DNA of 46,119 nucleotides from Comamonadaceae bacterium (GCA_008080595.1 VIKI01000011.1:6212-52330), one strand, 5' to 3'. Shown: positions 8,517-17,687, counted from the stretch's first letter. Made by a program: numbers and translations. The notes: generated from the letters alone by a model not told the origin.

Positions 8517-10703
8517 ATGGCGCTGGATTTCAAAAAATTTGTGGTGCGTTTCATCGAGGAAGCCCGCGAACACATTCATCGACTGGGTGAGGGATTGGCG
8601 GCACTGGAATCCGGCAACGTCGACAAAGAGAACATCAACGCCATTTTCCGCAGTGCGCACACCCTCAAAGGTTCCTCGCGCATGCTCAAACTCACCCCCA
8701 TTACCGAGACTGCACACCACCTGGAAGACGTGATGGGAGCCTTGCGGGAGGGTAACCTGGCATTCAGTCCAGGTTTGGGTCAACTGCTCTACCGCAGCGT
8801 CGATGCGATTGCGGCGCTGGTGGACAAGCTGGCCGAAACAAACGATCCGGGCAGCCTTGACCCAACCGACAAGGCCTTGTGTGCGGCCTTGGCGCAGGCC
8901 GTTGCCGGGCCGCAAAGCCCTGCTGAGACACTTGACGCAACCGAAGCGCCCGCACCTGTTGTGCCCACAGTCATGGCAAGCCCAACGGCTACCACTGCGC
9001 CTCCCGTTACGCCCCCCCCCACCCAGCCGGTTGAAATCAAACTCAAAACTGCCGAGACGGTGCGGGTGCGACTGAACAAGCTTGATGAACTCATCAAGCT
9101 GATGGGTGAGGTGGTGTCCAGCCACGCCCGCATGCGCCAGCGCCTGAGGGATGTGCGTGGTATTGAACACGAACTGCTTGAGCGCGGTGAGACCCAGGCA
9201 GCAGCCAGTCTGCATCACTTTGCCTTGACGTTGAAAGACGACGTGCAGGCGCAAGAAGTGTTGATGGACGAGCTGCACAACAAAACCCTGTTGATGCGTA
9301 TGTTGCCGCTGGCCATTGTGTTCGATGCGTCGGCCCGCCTGGTGCGCGAACTGGCGCATTCGGTTGGCAAGCAGGTGGAGTGTGTGGTGAGTGGCTCGGA
9401 AATCGAACTCGACCGCCAGATGATTGACAAGCTCTCTGATCCGATCATTCACCTGATTCGCAATGGCATTGACCATGGTCTGGAAACGCCGGAAAAGCGT
9501 CTTGCCGCTGGCAAGACAGCGCAAGGACGACTGACTTTGTCGGCACGGCAGGATGGCGGCTGGGTGGTGATCGAAATCAGCGATGACGGCGGCGGTATTG
9601 CGCTGGATGCCGTGCGCGACAAAGCCGTGAAAAAGGGAATTGTCAGCGCGGAAAAAGCCGCTGCAATGAACGATCAGGAAACCATCGACCTCATTTTTTT
9701 GCCAGGGTTTTCTACCAACAATATCATCACGGATCTGTCTGGTCGCGGTGTCGGCATGGATGTGGTCAAGCAGTGTGTCCTTGACGATTTACAAGGCAGT
9801 GTCAGTGTTGAAACCCGGCTTGGAGTGGGCACATCCTTCGCGTTACGCCTGCCTTTGTCGCTGGCCGTGATGCGGGTGCTGTTGGTGCAAGTGGATGGCC
9901 TGCCTTTTGGTTTCACTGCGCAGTATGTGGCGGAGTTGCTGCGCCTGCCGCGCGAGGCGCAACTGACCGTGGCCGAACGTAGCGCCGTCATCATCCGCAA
10001 CGAATTTGTCCCGGTTGTTCCACTGGCTGACCTGTTGCAGATTCCCGCTGTTCTGGCCCGCCCGCAGCCTGCGCCCGGCAACGACATGCTGCTGGTGGTG
10101 CTGCGCATCCGCAACGAAAAAATTGCCGTGCAGGTGGATGACCTGCTCGACGAGCGCGACATGGTCATCAAGCCGCTGCCCGAGCATCTGCGTCAATTAC
10201 CACTGGTATCAGGCATGGTCACTACCGGCAAGAACGAATTGGTTGGTGTGCTGCACGCCCCGGCCCTGCTGGATAAAGCACGCAAGGTGCGCAACAAGAC
10301 CATGCTTGCTGAGACAAGCACAGACGTGGCATCGCGCTATTACAACGTGCTGGTGGTAGACGACTCACTCAATACCCGCGAAATCGAAAAAGATGTGTTG
10401 GAAGCCCACGGCTATCGCGTCACTCTGGCAGAGGATGGGCTAGATGGTTTGCGCAAAGCCATGGAAGGCGACTTTGATGCCGTTCTGACCGATGTGGAAA
10501 TGCCCGGCCTAGATGGCTTTTCACTCACCGCACGGCTGCGTCAGGAAGACAAATACCGCACCACTCCCATCGTCATCATCACCTCGCGCGAAAAAGAAGA
10601 AGACAAACAGCGCGGCGTGCAGGTGGGAGCCGATGCGTACATCGTCAAAGGCGATTTTGATCAAAACAGTTTGGTGGATACCTTGCACGCCTTGCTTGGC
10701 TAG
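8517..10703 (+). CDS. cheA: Hybrid chemotaxis kinase CheA with C-terminal receiver
   Basis: This 728-residue histidine kinase is the core of the operon's signalling complex. Domains in order: an N-terminal Hpt domain with the phosphorylated histidine in SAHTLKGSS (His48); a Pro/Thr/Ala-rich linker (about 135-175); dimerisation helices; an HATPase domain with N-box HLIRNGIDHGLE, ISDDGGGI and SGRGVGMDVV; a CheW-like domain (about 450-590); and a receiver domain (about 605-728) with VVDDS and VLTDVEMPG. The fused receiver is typical of WspE-like CheA proteins and can act as a phosphate sink or internal relay. All catalytic motifs look intact, unlike in the first and sixth genes of the operon. 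Start ATG 8517 follows AGAGG. Confidence 0.94.
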   Translation: MALDFKKFVVRFIEEAREHIHRLGEGLAALESGNVDKENINAIFRSAHTLKGSSRMLKLTPITETAHHLEDVMGALREGNLAFSPGLGQLLYRSVDAIAALVDKLAETNDPGSLDPTDKALCAALAQAVAGPQSPAETLDATEAPAPVVPTVMASPTATTAPPVTPPPTQPVEIKLKTAETVRVRLNKLDELIKLMGEVVSSHARMRQRLRDVRGIEHELLERGETQAAASLHHFALTLKDDVQAQEVLMDELHNKTLLMRMLPLAIVFDASARLVRELAHSVGKQVECVVSGSEIELDRQMIDKLSDPIIHLIRNGIDHGLETPEKRLAAGKTAQGRLTLSARQDGGWVVIEISDDGGGIALDAVRDKAVKKGIVSAEKAAAMNDQETIDLIFLPGFSTNNIITDLSGRGVGMDVVKQCVLDDLQGSVSVETRLGVGTSFALRLPLSLAVMRVLLVQVDGLPFGFTAQYVAELLRLPREAQLTVAERSAVIIRNEFVPVVPLADLLQIPAVLARPQPAPGNDMLLVVLRIRNEKIAVQVDDLLDERDMVIKPLPEHLRQLPLVSGMVTTGKNELVGVLHAPALLDKARKVRNKTMLAETSTDVASRYYNVLVVDDSLNTREIEKDVLEAHGYRVTLAEDGLDGLRKAMEGDFDAVLTDVEMPGLDGFSLTARLRQEDKYRTTPIVIITSREKEEDKQRGVQVGADAYIVKGDFDQNSLVDTLHALLG

Positions 10704-10725
10704 CCACACTCAACAGGAGTAACGA

Positions 10726-11094
10726 ATGAAAATTCTGGTCGTAGATGACGATCCCATGGCCGGTGAAATGACTGGCGCAGTGCTGGAAGACCTTGGGCAT
10801 GAGGTGATTTTGTCCGAGGATGGCATGGATGCGTTGGCCAAGCTGGATGTCGATGATGGTTTTGAGTTGATCGTCAGCGACATGAACATGCCCATGGCCA
10901 GTGGTATAGACCTGTTTCGCGAACTGCGCGAGCAAGGCAACACCCTGCCCTTTATTCTGCTGACTGGCGACGAGCCCGAAGGATTACTGGCACAGGAGCC
11001 ACGCCTGGATGCCTGCCTGCTCAAGGATTTTTACATGAGTGAAACCCTGGCGCTGGCACTGACCAACATCCGGCAGCGACTGGGTAATGCCTGA
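10726..11094 (+). CDS. Single-domain response regulator
   Basis: This 122-residue protein is only a receiver domain. The acidic pocket is in LVVDDDPM, the phospho-acceptor aspartate is in LIVSDMNMP, the conserved threonine is in LLTGDE and the switch lysine is in CLLKD. A strong AGGAG lies before ATG 10726. It sits between the hybrid CheA and the GGDEF regulator, so it is probably a second phosphoacceptor of CheA (CheY-like output or phosphate sink). No output domain is present. Confidence 0.9.
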   Translation: MKILVVDDDPMAGEMTGAVLEDLGHEVILSEDGMDALAKLDVDDGFELIVSDMNMPMASGIDLFRELREQGNTLPFILLTGDEPEGLLAQEPRLDACLLKDFYMSETLALALTNIRQRLGNA

Positions 11095-11118
11095 ATCCAC
11101 TCACCCGCAGGAGCCCCC

Positions 11119-12754
11119 ATGCTTGACAAAAAACCTCTTTCCTCGCGTGACAAGATCGCCCAGTTGCGCACGAGTTTTGTCGCCCAGCTGCCAACGCGGC
11201 TTGCGCAGGCAGATGCACTGTTTGAGCGACTCAAAGTCAATTTCTTTTGGTTTTTCAGAACTGGGCGCTGTTGCAGGTCAGGGTGAAGACTGGCTTGCCA
11301 AATGGCTAGAGCGCCCGGCGGCACTGATATCGGACGCTTGGCTTGAGCGCTTGAATGGCTATCTTCACCAGTTGAAGGTGCGTGTGGCAACCATTGGTGC
11401 GCAGTCTGGCAACACCGCTGAGCGTGTGCCAGAGAGTTTCACCTTGCCCACGTCAAGTGATCAGAGTGTTGAAACCAAGGATACCCGGGTCATTTATATC
11501 TGCGATGACGACATGTTGCCGCTTGAGCAACTCAAGACCCAGTTGGGCTGTTTTGGCTATGAGATTGCCACTTTCACTGACCCGCAATCACTGCATGATG
11601 CGGCGCTGATGCGCCAACCTGATGCCATGATCATGGACATTCATTTTCCCCAGGGCAGCCAGGCTGGCACCGAGGTGATCAAGAAATTAAAGCGCGAAAC
11701 GGGTCATGCCGTGCCCACGATCTTCCTGTCGGCACGCAACGATTTTGCGGCACGTCTGATTGCGGTACAGGCGGGGGGGGAGGCCTATTTTCACAAGCCC
11801 GCTCGGGCGATTGAATTGGTGGCCATGCTGGATGCACTGACGCATCAACAGCCAGAACCCTACCGGATTCTGGTGATCGACGACGAACCTGAGATGGCCA
11901 GTTACCACAGCATCATTTTGCAGGATGCGGGCATGGTGACACATCAACTCTGCGAGCCCTCGTCTGTACTGGAGGTATTGCAGGAGTTCCGGCCCGACAT
12001 GGTGCTGATGGACATGTACATGCCCGCGTGCAGCGGCCTTGAACTTGCCAGACTGATCCGGCAAGTACCAGACTATGTCAGCCTGCCCATTGTTTACCTG
12101 TCGAGTGAAATGGATCGGCAAAAGCAGTTTTCTGCCATGCGGGTGGGTGCCGAAGGTTTCCTGACCAAGCCGGTTGTGCCTGAAGATTTGGTAGATGCTG
12201 TGGTGATTCGCGCCGAGCGGATGCGCACGCTGCGCTCACTCATGGTGCGTGACAGCATGACCGGGCTGTTCAATCACACCACCATCACACAAATGCTTGA
12301 AAACGCTGTAGCCAATGCCGGGCGCAACTCTGGGGTACTGTGCTTCGCGATGATCGACATTGACCACTTCAAGCGGGTCAACGACACCTATGGGCATCCG
12401 GTCGGTGACCAGGTGATTCAGGCGCTGGCGCGTATTCTGCAACAGCGTTTGCGCAACTCGGATGTGGTTGGCCGTTATGGCGGCGAGGAGTTTGCGGTGA
12501 TATTGCAAGACGTGTCGGTCAACGCCGCAGCCCGACTGATTGATGCCTTGCGCCAAGATTTCAGCCGCATTCTGTTCCACGCGGCAAGCACCGATTTTTC
12601 CTGTACGTTCAGTGTCGGGCTGGCCTGCTACACGGGAGATTCGCGTGCCGAAGTGTTGTGCGAAGCCGCAGACCGTGCCTTGTATGAAGCCAAGCGCAAT
12701 GGCCGCAATGGCTTGGTGGTAGATAAGCAGTCGATGGAGGCCAGACCAACATGA
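11119..12754 (+). CDS. REC-REC-GGDEF diguanylate cyclase with frameshifted Hpt-like N-terminus
   Basis: The GGDEF domain should make c-di-GMP as the operon's output, as WspR does. Two receiver domains are visible, the first with IYICDDD and MIMDIHFP, the second with LVIDDEPE and VLMDMYMP. A GGDEF domain follows with active GGEEF near 12480 and an inhibitory-site RNSD five residues before it. The best start is ATG 11119 behind AGGAG, giving MLDKKPLSSRDKIAQLRTSF. This frame breaks after FERLK (about 11235) and stops at 11284-11286. The homologous reading resumes as SFGFSELGAVAGQGED in the frame that is open from 11087 to 12754. The join is missing the part of an Hpt-like helix bundle expected to carry its LHS.KG-like signature. 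The REC-REC-GGDEF part could still be made from an internal start. An assembly error is possible. Confidence 0.8.
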
Positions 12755-13263
12755 GTGAAACCCGCCTTGATCAGGTGCTGAGCCAGCGCCTCAACACCCA
12801 GCGGGACATTGTCAATGTCGACATCCCCATGGTGAAGCTGGTGATTTTTGAGCTTGACCAGCAGCGCTTTGCCTTTCACGGCGTGCGCATCCGTGAAATC
12901 CTGGCACAAACCAAAGTCTTTTTCTTGCCCGGTTGCCCGGCTTCGCTGGAAGGAGTCATCAATGTGCGCGGTGACATTGAGTCAGTGATCCGTCCGCATG
13001 CCATGCTGCACTTGTCTGACAGCGGTGTTACGCCCGCCTCGTCGATATTGCTGGGCTTGGGGGCCGCTATGCGCAGCGGTATCCGGGTAGACCGCATGGT
13101 GGATGTGATCGATGTGCCGCAAAACAGTATTTTGCCGCCCCCTGCCACCTTGCCGGAGCACATGCAGATGCTGGTCATCGGTGTGCTGCACTTTCAATCG
13201 CAACTGGTGACCGTGCTTGAACTCGACGAGCTGTTTGCCAATTACGCACGCGGGCTGGGTTGA
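12751..13263 (+). CDS. cheW: CheW-type coupling protein
   Basis: CheW links chemoreceptors to CheA. This 170-residue protein has a CheW fold with KLVIFELDQQRFAF near the N-terminus and GVINVRGDIESVI in the middle, the region that contacts receptor and kinase. It starts at ATG 12751, overlapping the stop of the GGDEF gene by four bases. It is one of two CheW-like genes at the end of the operon, as in Wsp loci, which have WspB and WspD. Confidence 0.9.
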   Translation: MSETRLDQVLSQRLNTQRDIVNVDIPMVKLVIFELDQQRFAFHGVRIREILAQTKVFFLPGCPASLEGVINVRGDIESVIRPHAMLHLSDSGVTPASSILLGLGAAMRSGIRVDRMVDVIDVPQNSILPPPATLPEHMQMLVIGVLHFQSQLVTVLELDELFANYARGLG

Positions 13264-13685
13264 GTGTGGCGGCGGACTGCGCTGTGAGCCAGGAGTCGCT
13301 CGACGTGGTGCTGTTTTCGGCTGGCGGCTGGCGCGTGGCTGTGGAAGCGTGTTGGGTGACTGCTTCGCGTCTGGCCCCCGCTCATTCCTGCGGCTGTGAA
13401 ATTGAAGCCCTGCTGGGTTTTGACTCCGCTGCATCGGATGCGCCACGCCAGTACCTCCAGCTCAGCTGGCCCGGTGGCAGCCAGGAGGTTCTGGTGGGCT
13501 CGCCGGTGGAACTGGTGAGTCTGTGCGCAAGCACGATTTATCCCTTGCCTGCGCTGTTGGCCAAGCGCACCCGCTTGCGTGGTTTGCGTGCCATTGCCTT
13601 GCTCAACGCTACGGGCCTGGCAAGCACCCAGGAGATGCCTCTGGTTTTGTTGTTTGACGCAAACTGCTTGGCACCAAGCCCTTGA
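13260..13685 (+). CDS. Divergent CheW-like protein, 3' end probably rearranged
   Basis: This 141-residue product starts with TTG 13260 (or GTG 13266), overlapping the cheW stop. It has a weak CheW-like pattern (VVLFSAGGWRVAVEA, then IEALLGF and RGLRAIALLN) and is probably the second coupling protein. Its last residues (CLAPSP) fall where DNA resembling the 3' end of an NrtA-like gene begins, so the natural C-terminus may be lost. The same frame stays open for 53 more codons beyond the TGA at 13683-13685. Confidence 0.62.
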   Translation: MSVAADCAVSQESLDVVLFSAGGWRVAVEACWVTASRLAPAHSCGCEIEALLGFDSAASDAPRQYLQLSWPGGSQEVLVGSPVELVSLCASTIYPLPALLAKRTRLRGLRAIALLNATGLASTQEMPLVLLFDANCLAPSP

Positions 13686-13722
13686 GGTCATTCTCCGGCA
13701 GGCTGGGATCAGCGTTGCAAGC
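13676..13722 (-). pseudogene. Sliver of an NrtA-like binding-protein gene 3' end
   Basis: Read on the minus strand this stretch encodes DPSLPENDLKGLV, closely matching DPDLPEDYLKGFG at the C-terminus of the NrtA-like protein encoded at 17766-19133. DNA similarity includes a shared CCCTTGAGGT and CTCCGG in the same order and spacing. It is only about 45 bases long, so this is a moderate-confidence call. If real, it marks a recombination scar joining the end of the chemosensory operon to remnants of another locus. Confidence 0.45.
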
Positions 13723-14258
13723 ATAAAGAAGCGCACGAACTGGCCGAGCGCGACACCATGCCGCTGCCGCAGTTCACCGACGAAGTGGCGACACTTGCCG
13801 CCCGCATGGCGGGATGTCTCAAGCGCTTGGGGGTCAGATGGAACTGACTCGTAGCGATGATCATGGCTATTGGTCCAAATGGCAATGCGATGGGTAAGGA
13901 AATCCTTACTCAAAAATCAGTGCATCCTGATAGCAAGTGCCAGCTACTTCAGGCACACTTTGGTTCACTTCGGAATGATCAACGGCCTCAATATTCATCC
14001 AGATAGCGGTCAATATCGGATTGTGGACTGCCAGGTATTGATGACCTGGACAACGAGGGAAATACCAAGCTTGCCCATGTCAAAGAGATGCTGGTTACGC
14101 TAGTTGAGGGCAAGCGTGTCATCTTTTATCGGGTTCTGATGGACAGCGGGTACGAGGCGAAAGAACTTCGGCGGTTCATCGCGGGCTTGAACAGGTACTA
14201 CGACGTACCGCGCAAGTGCAGCAGACAGGTTGATGACAGTGGTGACGTTTTGAAATGA
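13686..14258 (+). other. Rearrangement scar without an intact gene
   Basis: This 573-base stretch contains no convincing intact gene. From 13686 to 13844 a reading frame in phase with the preceding CheW-like gene encodes a tail containing MPLPQFTDEVATLAARMAG and ends at TGA 13842-13844; I do not recognise it. From about 13984 the sequence encodes pieces of a transposase (separate entry). The stretch separates the chemosensory operon from the GGDEF-EAL/binding-protein pair. Confidence 0.6.
13984..14258 (+). pseudogene. Decayed transposase fragment
   Basis: Two frames together give a transposase-like stretch. GLNIHPDSGQYRIVDCQ is read from 13984. A change of frame near 14034 then gives GIDDLDNEGNTKLAHVKEML, followed by RVLMDSGYEAKELRRFI and a QVDDSGD segment, ending at TGA 14256-14258. 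The pattern YRI-D...K-HV-EML...VLMDSxY..KEL resembles the catalytic region of an IS4/IS701-like DDE transposase, with the aspartate of the MDSxYA-type motif still visible. The N-terminus, the C-terminus and any terminal inverted repeats are missing. Confidence 0.6.
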
Positions 14259-16367
14259 ATGCGAATAATGAACCTTGGTGATTTCAGTCATACTGATCGT
14301 GTCTCGCTTGATCGGCAGATCAGATCGGTCTCTCGTTACTACTGGGGCACATTGGTCGCGGTCATGGTGATCGCGTTGTCCATCTATGCCATCATGCAGG
14401 TCGTTCTTGACCGTCATTCCTCACAACAAAGCATCAGCTTTCTCGTCAGCAGCCAATTCATCAAATTCCAACAACTGACAAATACCGCGCGCGCATTGAT
14501 GCGTGCATCGACGGACACGGCCGTTCCAGTCAACGTACTTGATCGCTTGACCGACGAGATGAATCAGAAAATCGCAGACATCAGAGAAATTGGTGAGCAG
14601 TTGCATCTCCTTCAGCAACGCCTTGGCCAGGATGCTGCGTCAAGCGAGCTCAATCTTCGTCTCCAGAGTTTCCTCGACCGGGCAGAAATGCTGGGCAAGA
14701 TCGACAACACCAGCCGTCGTCGCCGCTACGCTTATTGGGGGCCAATCGATTTCGCCGCCGCGTCGGACAGTTTCATCATGCGTGGCTTCCAAGAGGAAAT
14801 TCAGCAATCCTTTGCCAAGAGCGAGGCGAGCATCACCACGGCAAAGCAAATTAGCGCTTTGCTGATCTTGTCGCTGGTGATCGCGTTATTCGTCGTGGGC
14901 GGACTTGTTCTTAACCCGCTGCTGAAGAAACTGCGTATTGAGTACGAAAAAAAGAAGGTTTTCGAACAACAACTGTCTGTTCTTGCCCACAAGGATGGCC
15001 TGACCGACCTCCCCAACCGCATGTCGTTCATCCAGATGCTGGATCAGCTTGTCGCTTCCCGGGCGACGGAAGATGAAAATTCAAAAGAAAGTCCATTTGT
15101 ACTTTTTCTGATTGACCTCGATCATTTCAAGGCCGTCAACGACACCTTCGGCCATCCGACGGGCAATGGATTGCTGATCGAAGTCGCGAAGAGAATTGCC
15201 TCAGTTGTGGAGCCTGGCTCCATGGCCGCACGATTGAGTGGGGATGAATTTGCGGTTCTGGCCCCCAATCTTTCAAGTGATGCGCAGGCCGAAGAACTTG
15301 CTGAACGGATACGCGGGAGCCTGTTCCAGCCTTACCTGATCGATGGACACAGACTGAACATTTCGGGCAGCATCGGTGGGGCCATTTTTCCCGACCATGG
15401 CACCCATGCCGCAGACCTGATCCGATGCGCCGATCTGGCCCTCTATGCCGCGAAAACGAAACGCAACAACCTGACCATCTTCAACGAAGCGATGATGGCC
15501 GAACGCCTTGCTGAAAGTCGGCTTCGCGCCGCCCTGTTTAATGCGAGAGAGAATGACGAGTTCCTTGTCTATTACCAGCCCAAGGTGGATATCCAACACG
15601 GTCAACACGTGGGATTCGAGGCACTGGTGCGCTGGCACCATCCCGAGCTTGGTATTCTGGCTCCAGGACGCTTTCTCCATCTGCTCGATACGGCATCGTC
15701 GATCACCGCGATGACCGAGGTGGTGATCCATCAAGTGGCCCATGACATCCGAATCTGGCGGGATGCCGGCCTGTGTTACGGCAGTGTAGCGATCAATATG
15801 TCCGAAGCCGTCCTGATTTCCGAGGTCGGCTATGACATGTTGGCGAATGCGGTTCAACGTTACTCGCTCGACTGGAGCGATTTTGCGATTGAAATTACCG
15901 AAGATGTTTTCATGAACAAATACAGAGAGCAGATTTTGGCCACCGTCGTGAAGTTACGTGACCGCGGTGTGTCAATCGCTCTCGACGATTTTGGAACAGG
16001 CTTTGCGTCCTTGACCAACCTCAGAAATTTTGAGTTCGATGAAGTCAAAATTGACCGCAGTTTCGTCTCCGATATCGGAATTGATCCCAAGTCGGAACAG
16101 ATCATCAAAGCCATGATCAGTCTCGTCGGAAATCTCGGAAAGAACTGTGTGGCTGAAGGTGTAGAAACGCAAGAGCAGATACTGTTCTTGCGGCAGGCCG
16201 GTTGCGCCATCCTGCAAGGCTATTTTTTCGCGCAACCGCAGCCCTTCGAGATCGTGACACGTCGACTGGAGCCCGGACGCTTTCCGTGCGGCGCATCTTC
16301 TCCCCGCGACATTGGGGCGCGGCCACTGCCTGCCATACCCCAATTTCAACCCTTGATTGCCACCTGA
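14259..16367 (+). CDS. Membrane GGDEF-EAL c-di-GMP protein
   Basis: This 702-residue protein has two membrane helices (about 28-50 and 200-222) enclosing a periplasmic helical region, then GGDEF and EAL domains. The cyclase signature is SGDEF in ARLSGDEFAVL, preceded by DLDHFKAVND; SGDEF proteins may retain activity. The phosphodiesterase domain keeps FEALVRW, INMSEAV, ITEDVF, DDFGTGFAS, KIDRSFV and VAEGVETQE, so c-di-GMP hydrolysis is expected. A binding-protein gene starts 9 bases downstream, suggesting that the periplasmic region of this protein reads out that protein. The start at ATG 14259 directly follows the transposase remnant's stop; an alternative ATG is at 14268. Confidence 0.9.
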   Translation: MRIMNLGDFSHTDRVSLDRQIRSVSRYYWGTLVAVMVIALSIYAIMQVVLDRHSSQQSISFLVSSQFIKFQQLTNTARALMRASTDTAVPVNVLDRLTDEMNQKIADIREIGEQLHLLQQRLGQDAASSELNLRLQSFLDRAEMLGKIDNTSRRRRYAYWGPIDFAAASDSFIMRGFQEEIQQSFAKSEASITTAKQISALLILSLVIALFVVGGLVLNPLLKKLRIEYEKKKVFEQQLSVLAHKDGLTDLPNRMSFIQMLDQLVASRATEDENSKESPFVLFLIDLDHFKAVNDTFGHPTGNGLLIEVAKRIASVVEPGSMAARLSGDEFAVLAPNLSSDAQAEELAERIRGSLFQPYLIDGHRLNISGSIGGAIFPDHGTHAADLIRCADLALYAAKTKRNNLTIFNEAMMAERLAESRLRAALFNARENDEFLVYYQPKVDIQHGQHVGFEALVRWHHPELGILAPGRFLHLLDTASSITAMTEVVIHQVAHDIRIWRDAGLCYGSVAINMSEAVLISEVGYDMLANAVQRYSLDWSDFAIEITEDVFMNKYREQILATVVKLRDRGVSIALDDFGTGFASLTNLRNFEFDEVKIDRSFVSDIGIDPKSEQIIKAMISLVGNLGKNCVAEGVETQEQILFLRQAGCAILQGYFFAQPQPFEIVTRRLEPGRFPCGASSPRDIGARPLPAIPQFQPLIAT

Positions 16368-16376
16368 AGAGCAGAT

Positions 16377-17669
16377 ATGACAACGACAACACACAGACAT
16401 TATTCGCCCCTGCGATGCGCCACCTTGGCGTTCGCGATTTCCTTTCTTCCAGTCGCACACGCTCAGCCGTCAGCGTCTCTAGCGGCCCCAAACAGTGCTG
16501 TTCAGCCAACGGTAGAGGTGATCCATTTCTGGGTTTCGCAGAGCGAAAAAAAGGCTCTCAATGTCTATCGCCAGGCTTGGAAGAGCCTCGGTGGTAAATG
16601 GAACGATCTACCGACCAAGGACAAGCAGGCCGAACTGACGATCGTGTCTGACAGGATTGCCAACGGCTATCCTCCAACGGTGATGCAGTGGTTTGGCAAT
16701 GAGGGCAGCCAGGAGTTGCCGGCGATGGGTGTCGTGCAGGATATTGAAGAAGTTGCAACCGCCGACCATTGGCGGGAATTTCTGCCCAAAAATGTGGTTG
16801 ATCGGATCAGCTACAAGGGGCGTGTTTATTTTGCACCAACCAATCTTCATGCCGAAAACTGGCTGTGGACCAGCCGAAAAATATTCGATCAACTGAAATT
16901 GCCGTCACCGACAAGTTGGGACAGCCTTCTTGACAGTGCCGCCAAAATCAAAGCCGCCGGTTACATACCCATCGCACGCGGATCTGGCACATGGGAAACT
17001 TCTCTTATTTTCCATGACATCATCTATTCCTTCTATGGTGCCGAGGCTTACGTACGCTTGATGAGCGGCAGCGACCCGCAGGCTGCAATGAAGCCCGAGA
17101 TGTTGAAAGCTCTCGGTATTCTTCGCCGTCTCAGCGCTTTTGTTGAGCCTGCGAAACCCGGCAAGACTTGGGCCGATGCGACGCTCTCTGTCGGTCGGGG
17201 ACGGGCCGGCATGCAGTTCATGGGCGACTGGGCCAAGGGTGAACTGACCGAAGCTGGACTCGTTGCAGACAAGGATTTTCGATGCACATTGGCACCGGGG
17301 ACTGAGTCGATCTATTTCGTGGTGGTTGATGCCTTTGCCTTTCCGATCACCAGCAATGCGAATGATCGCCGCTCCCAGCTTCTCTTTGCGCGCCAGGTCA
17401 TGAATACGGACAATCAACTCGCGTTCAACCGCGTCAAGGGATCGATTCCGGTGCGAACCGACATTCAGCGCAACAATCTCGATGCCTGCGGGAAAATCGG
17501 CCTGGATTTGATTTCGCGCAAAGGTGGCCAAGTTGCTGTGCAATCACTGACCATGCCCTCGCAGATGTCGAAAGGATGGACGGATGTCGTCGCCGATTTT
17601 CTCAATGATTCCAAGATGACACCCGAAAGTGCCCAGCGTCAGTTGACAGAAGTCTTGATGCAAAAATGA
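16377..17669 (+). CDS. Orphan extracellular solute-binding protein, sugar type
   Basis: The 430-residue product has a signal peptide (about 1-30, ending near VAHAQP) and resembles family 1 carbohydrate-binding proteins of ABC transporters. Matching features are the start VEVIHFWVS, the hinge-region PTNLHAENWLW, the segment GTWETSLIFHDI and an aromatic-rich binding region, and YKGRVYFAP is typical. No permease or ATPase for it lies nearby. It is 9 bases downstream of the membrane GGDEF-EAL gene, so the likely role is ligand sensing for c-di-GMP signalling, not uptake; this is inference from context. The ligand is unknown. Confidence 0.85.
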   Translation: MTTTTHRHYSPLRCATLAFAISFLPVAHAQPSASLAAPNSAVQPTVEVIHFWVSQSEKKALNVYRQAWKSLGGKWNDLPTKDKQAELTIVSDRIANGYPPTVMQWFGNEGSQELPAMGVVQDIEEVATADHWREFLPKNVVDRISYKGRVYFAPTNLHAENWLWTSRKIFDQLKLPSPTSWDSLLDSAAKIKAAGYIPIARGSGTWETSLIFHDIIYSFYGAEAYVRLMSGSDPQAAMKPEMLKALGILRRLSAFVEPAKPGKTWADATLSVGRGRAGMQFMGDWAKGELTEAGLVADKDFRCTLAPGTESIYFVVVDAFAFPITSNANDRRSQLLFARQVMNTDNQLAFNRVKGSIPVRTDIQRNNLDACGKIGLDLISRKGGQVAVQSLTMPSQMSKGWTDVVADFLNDSKMTPESAQRQLTEVLMQK

Positions 17670-17687
17670 TCGGTCTGGCTATGTGGA

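Noticed and set aside
8430..9524. 364-codon minus-strand frame
   Set aside because: It is antisense to cheA, whose domains are complete.
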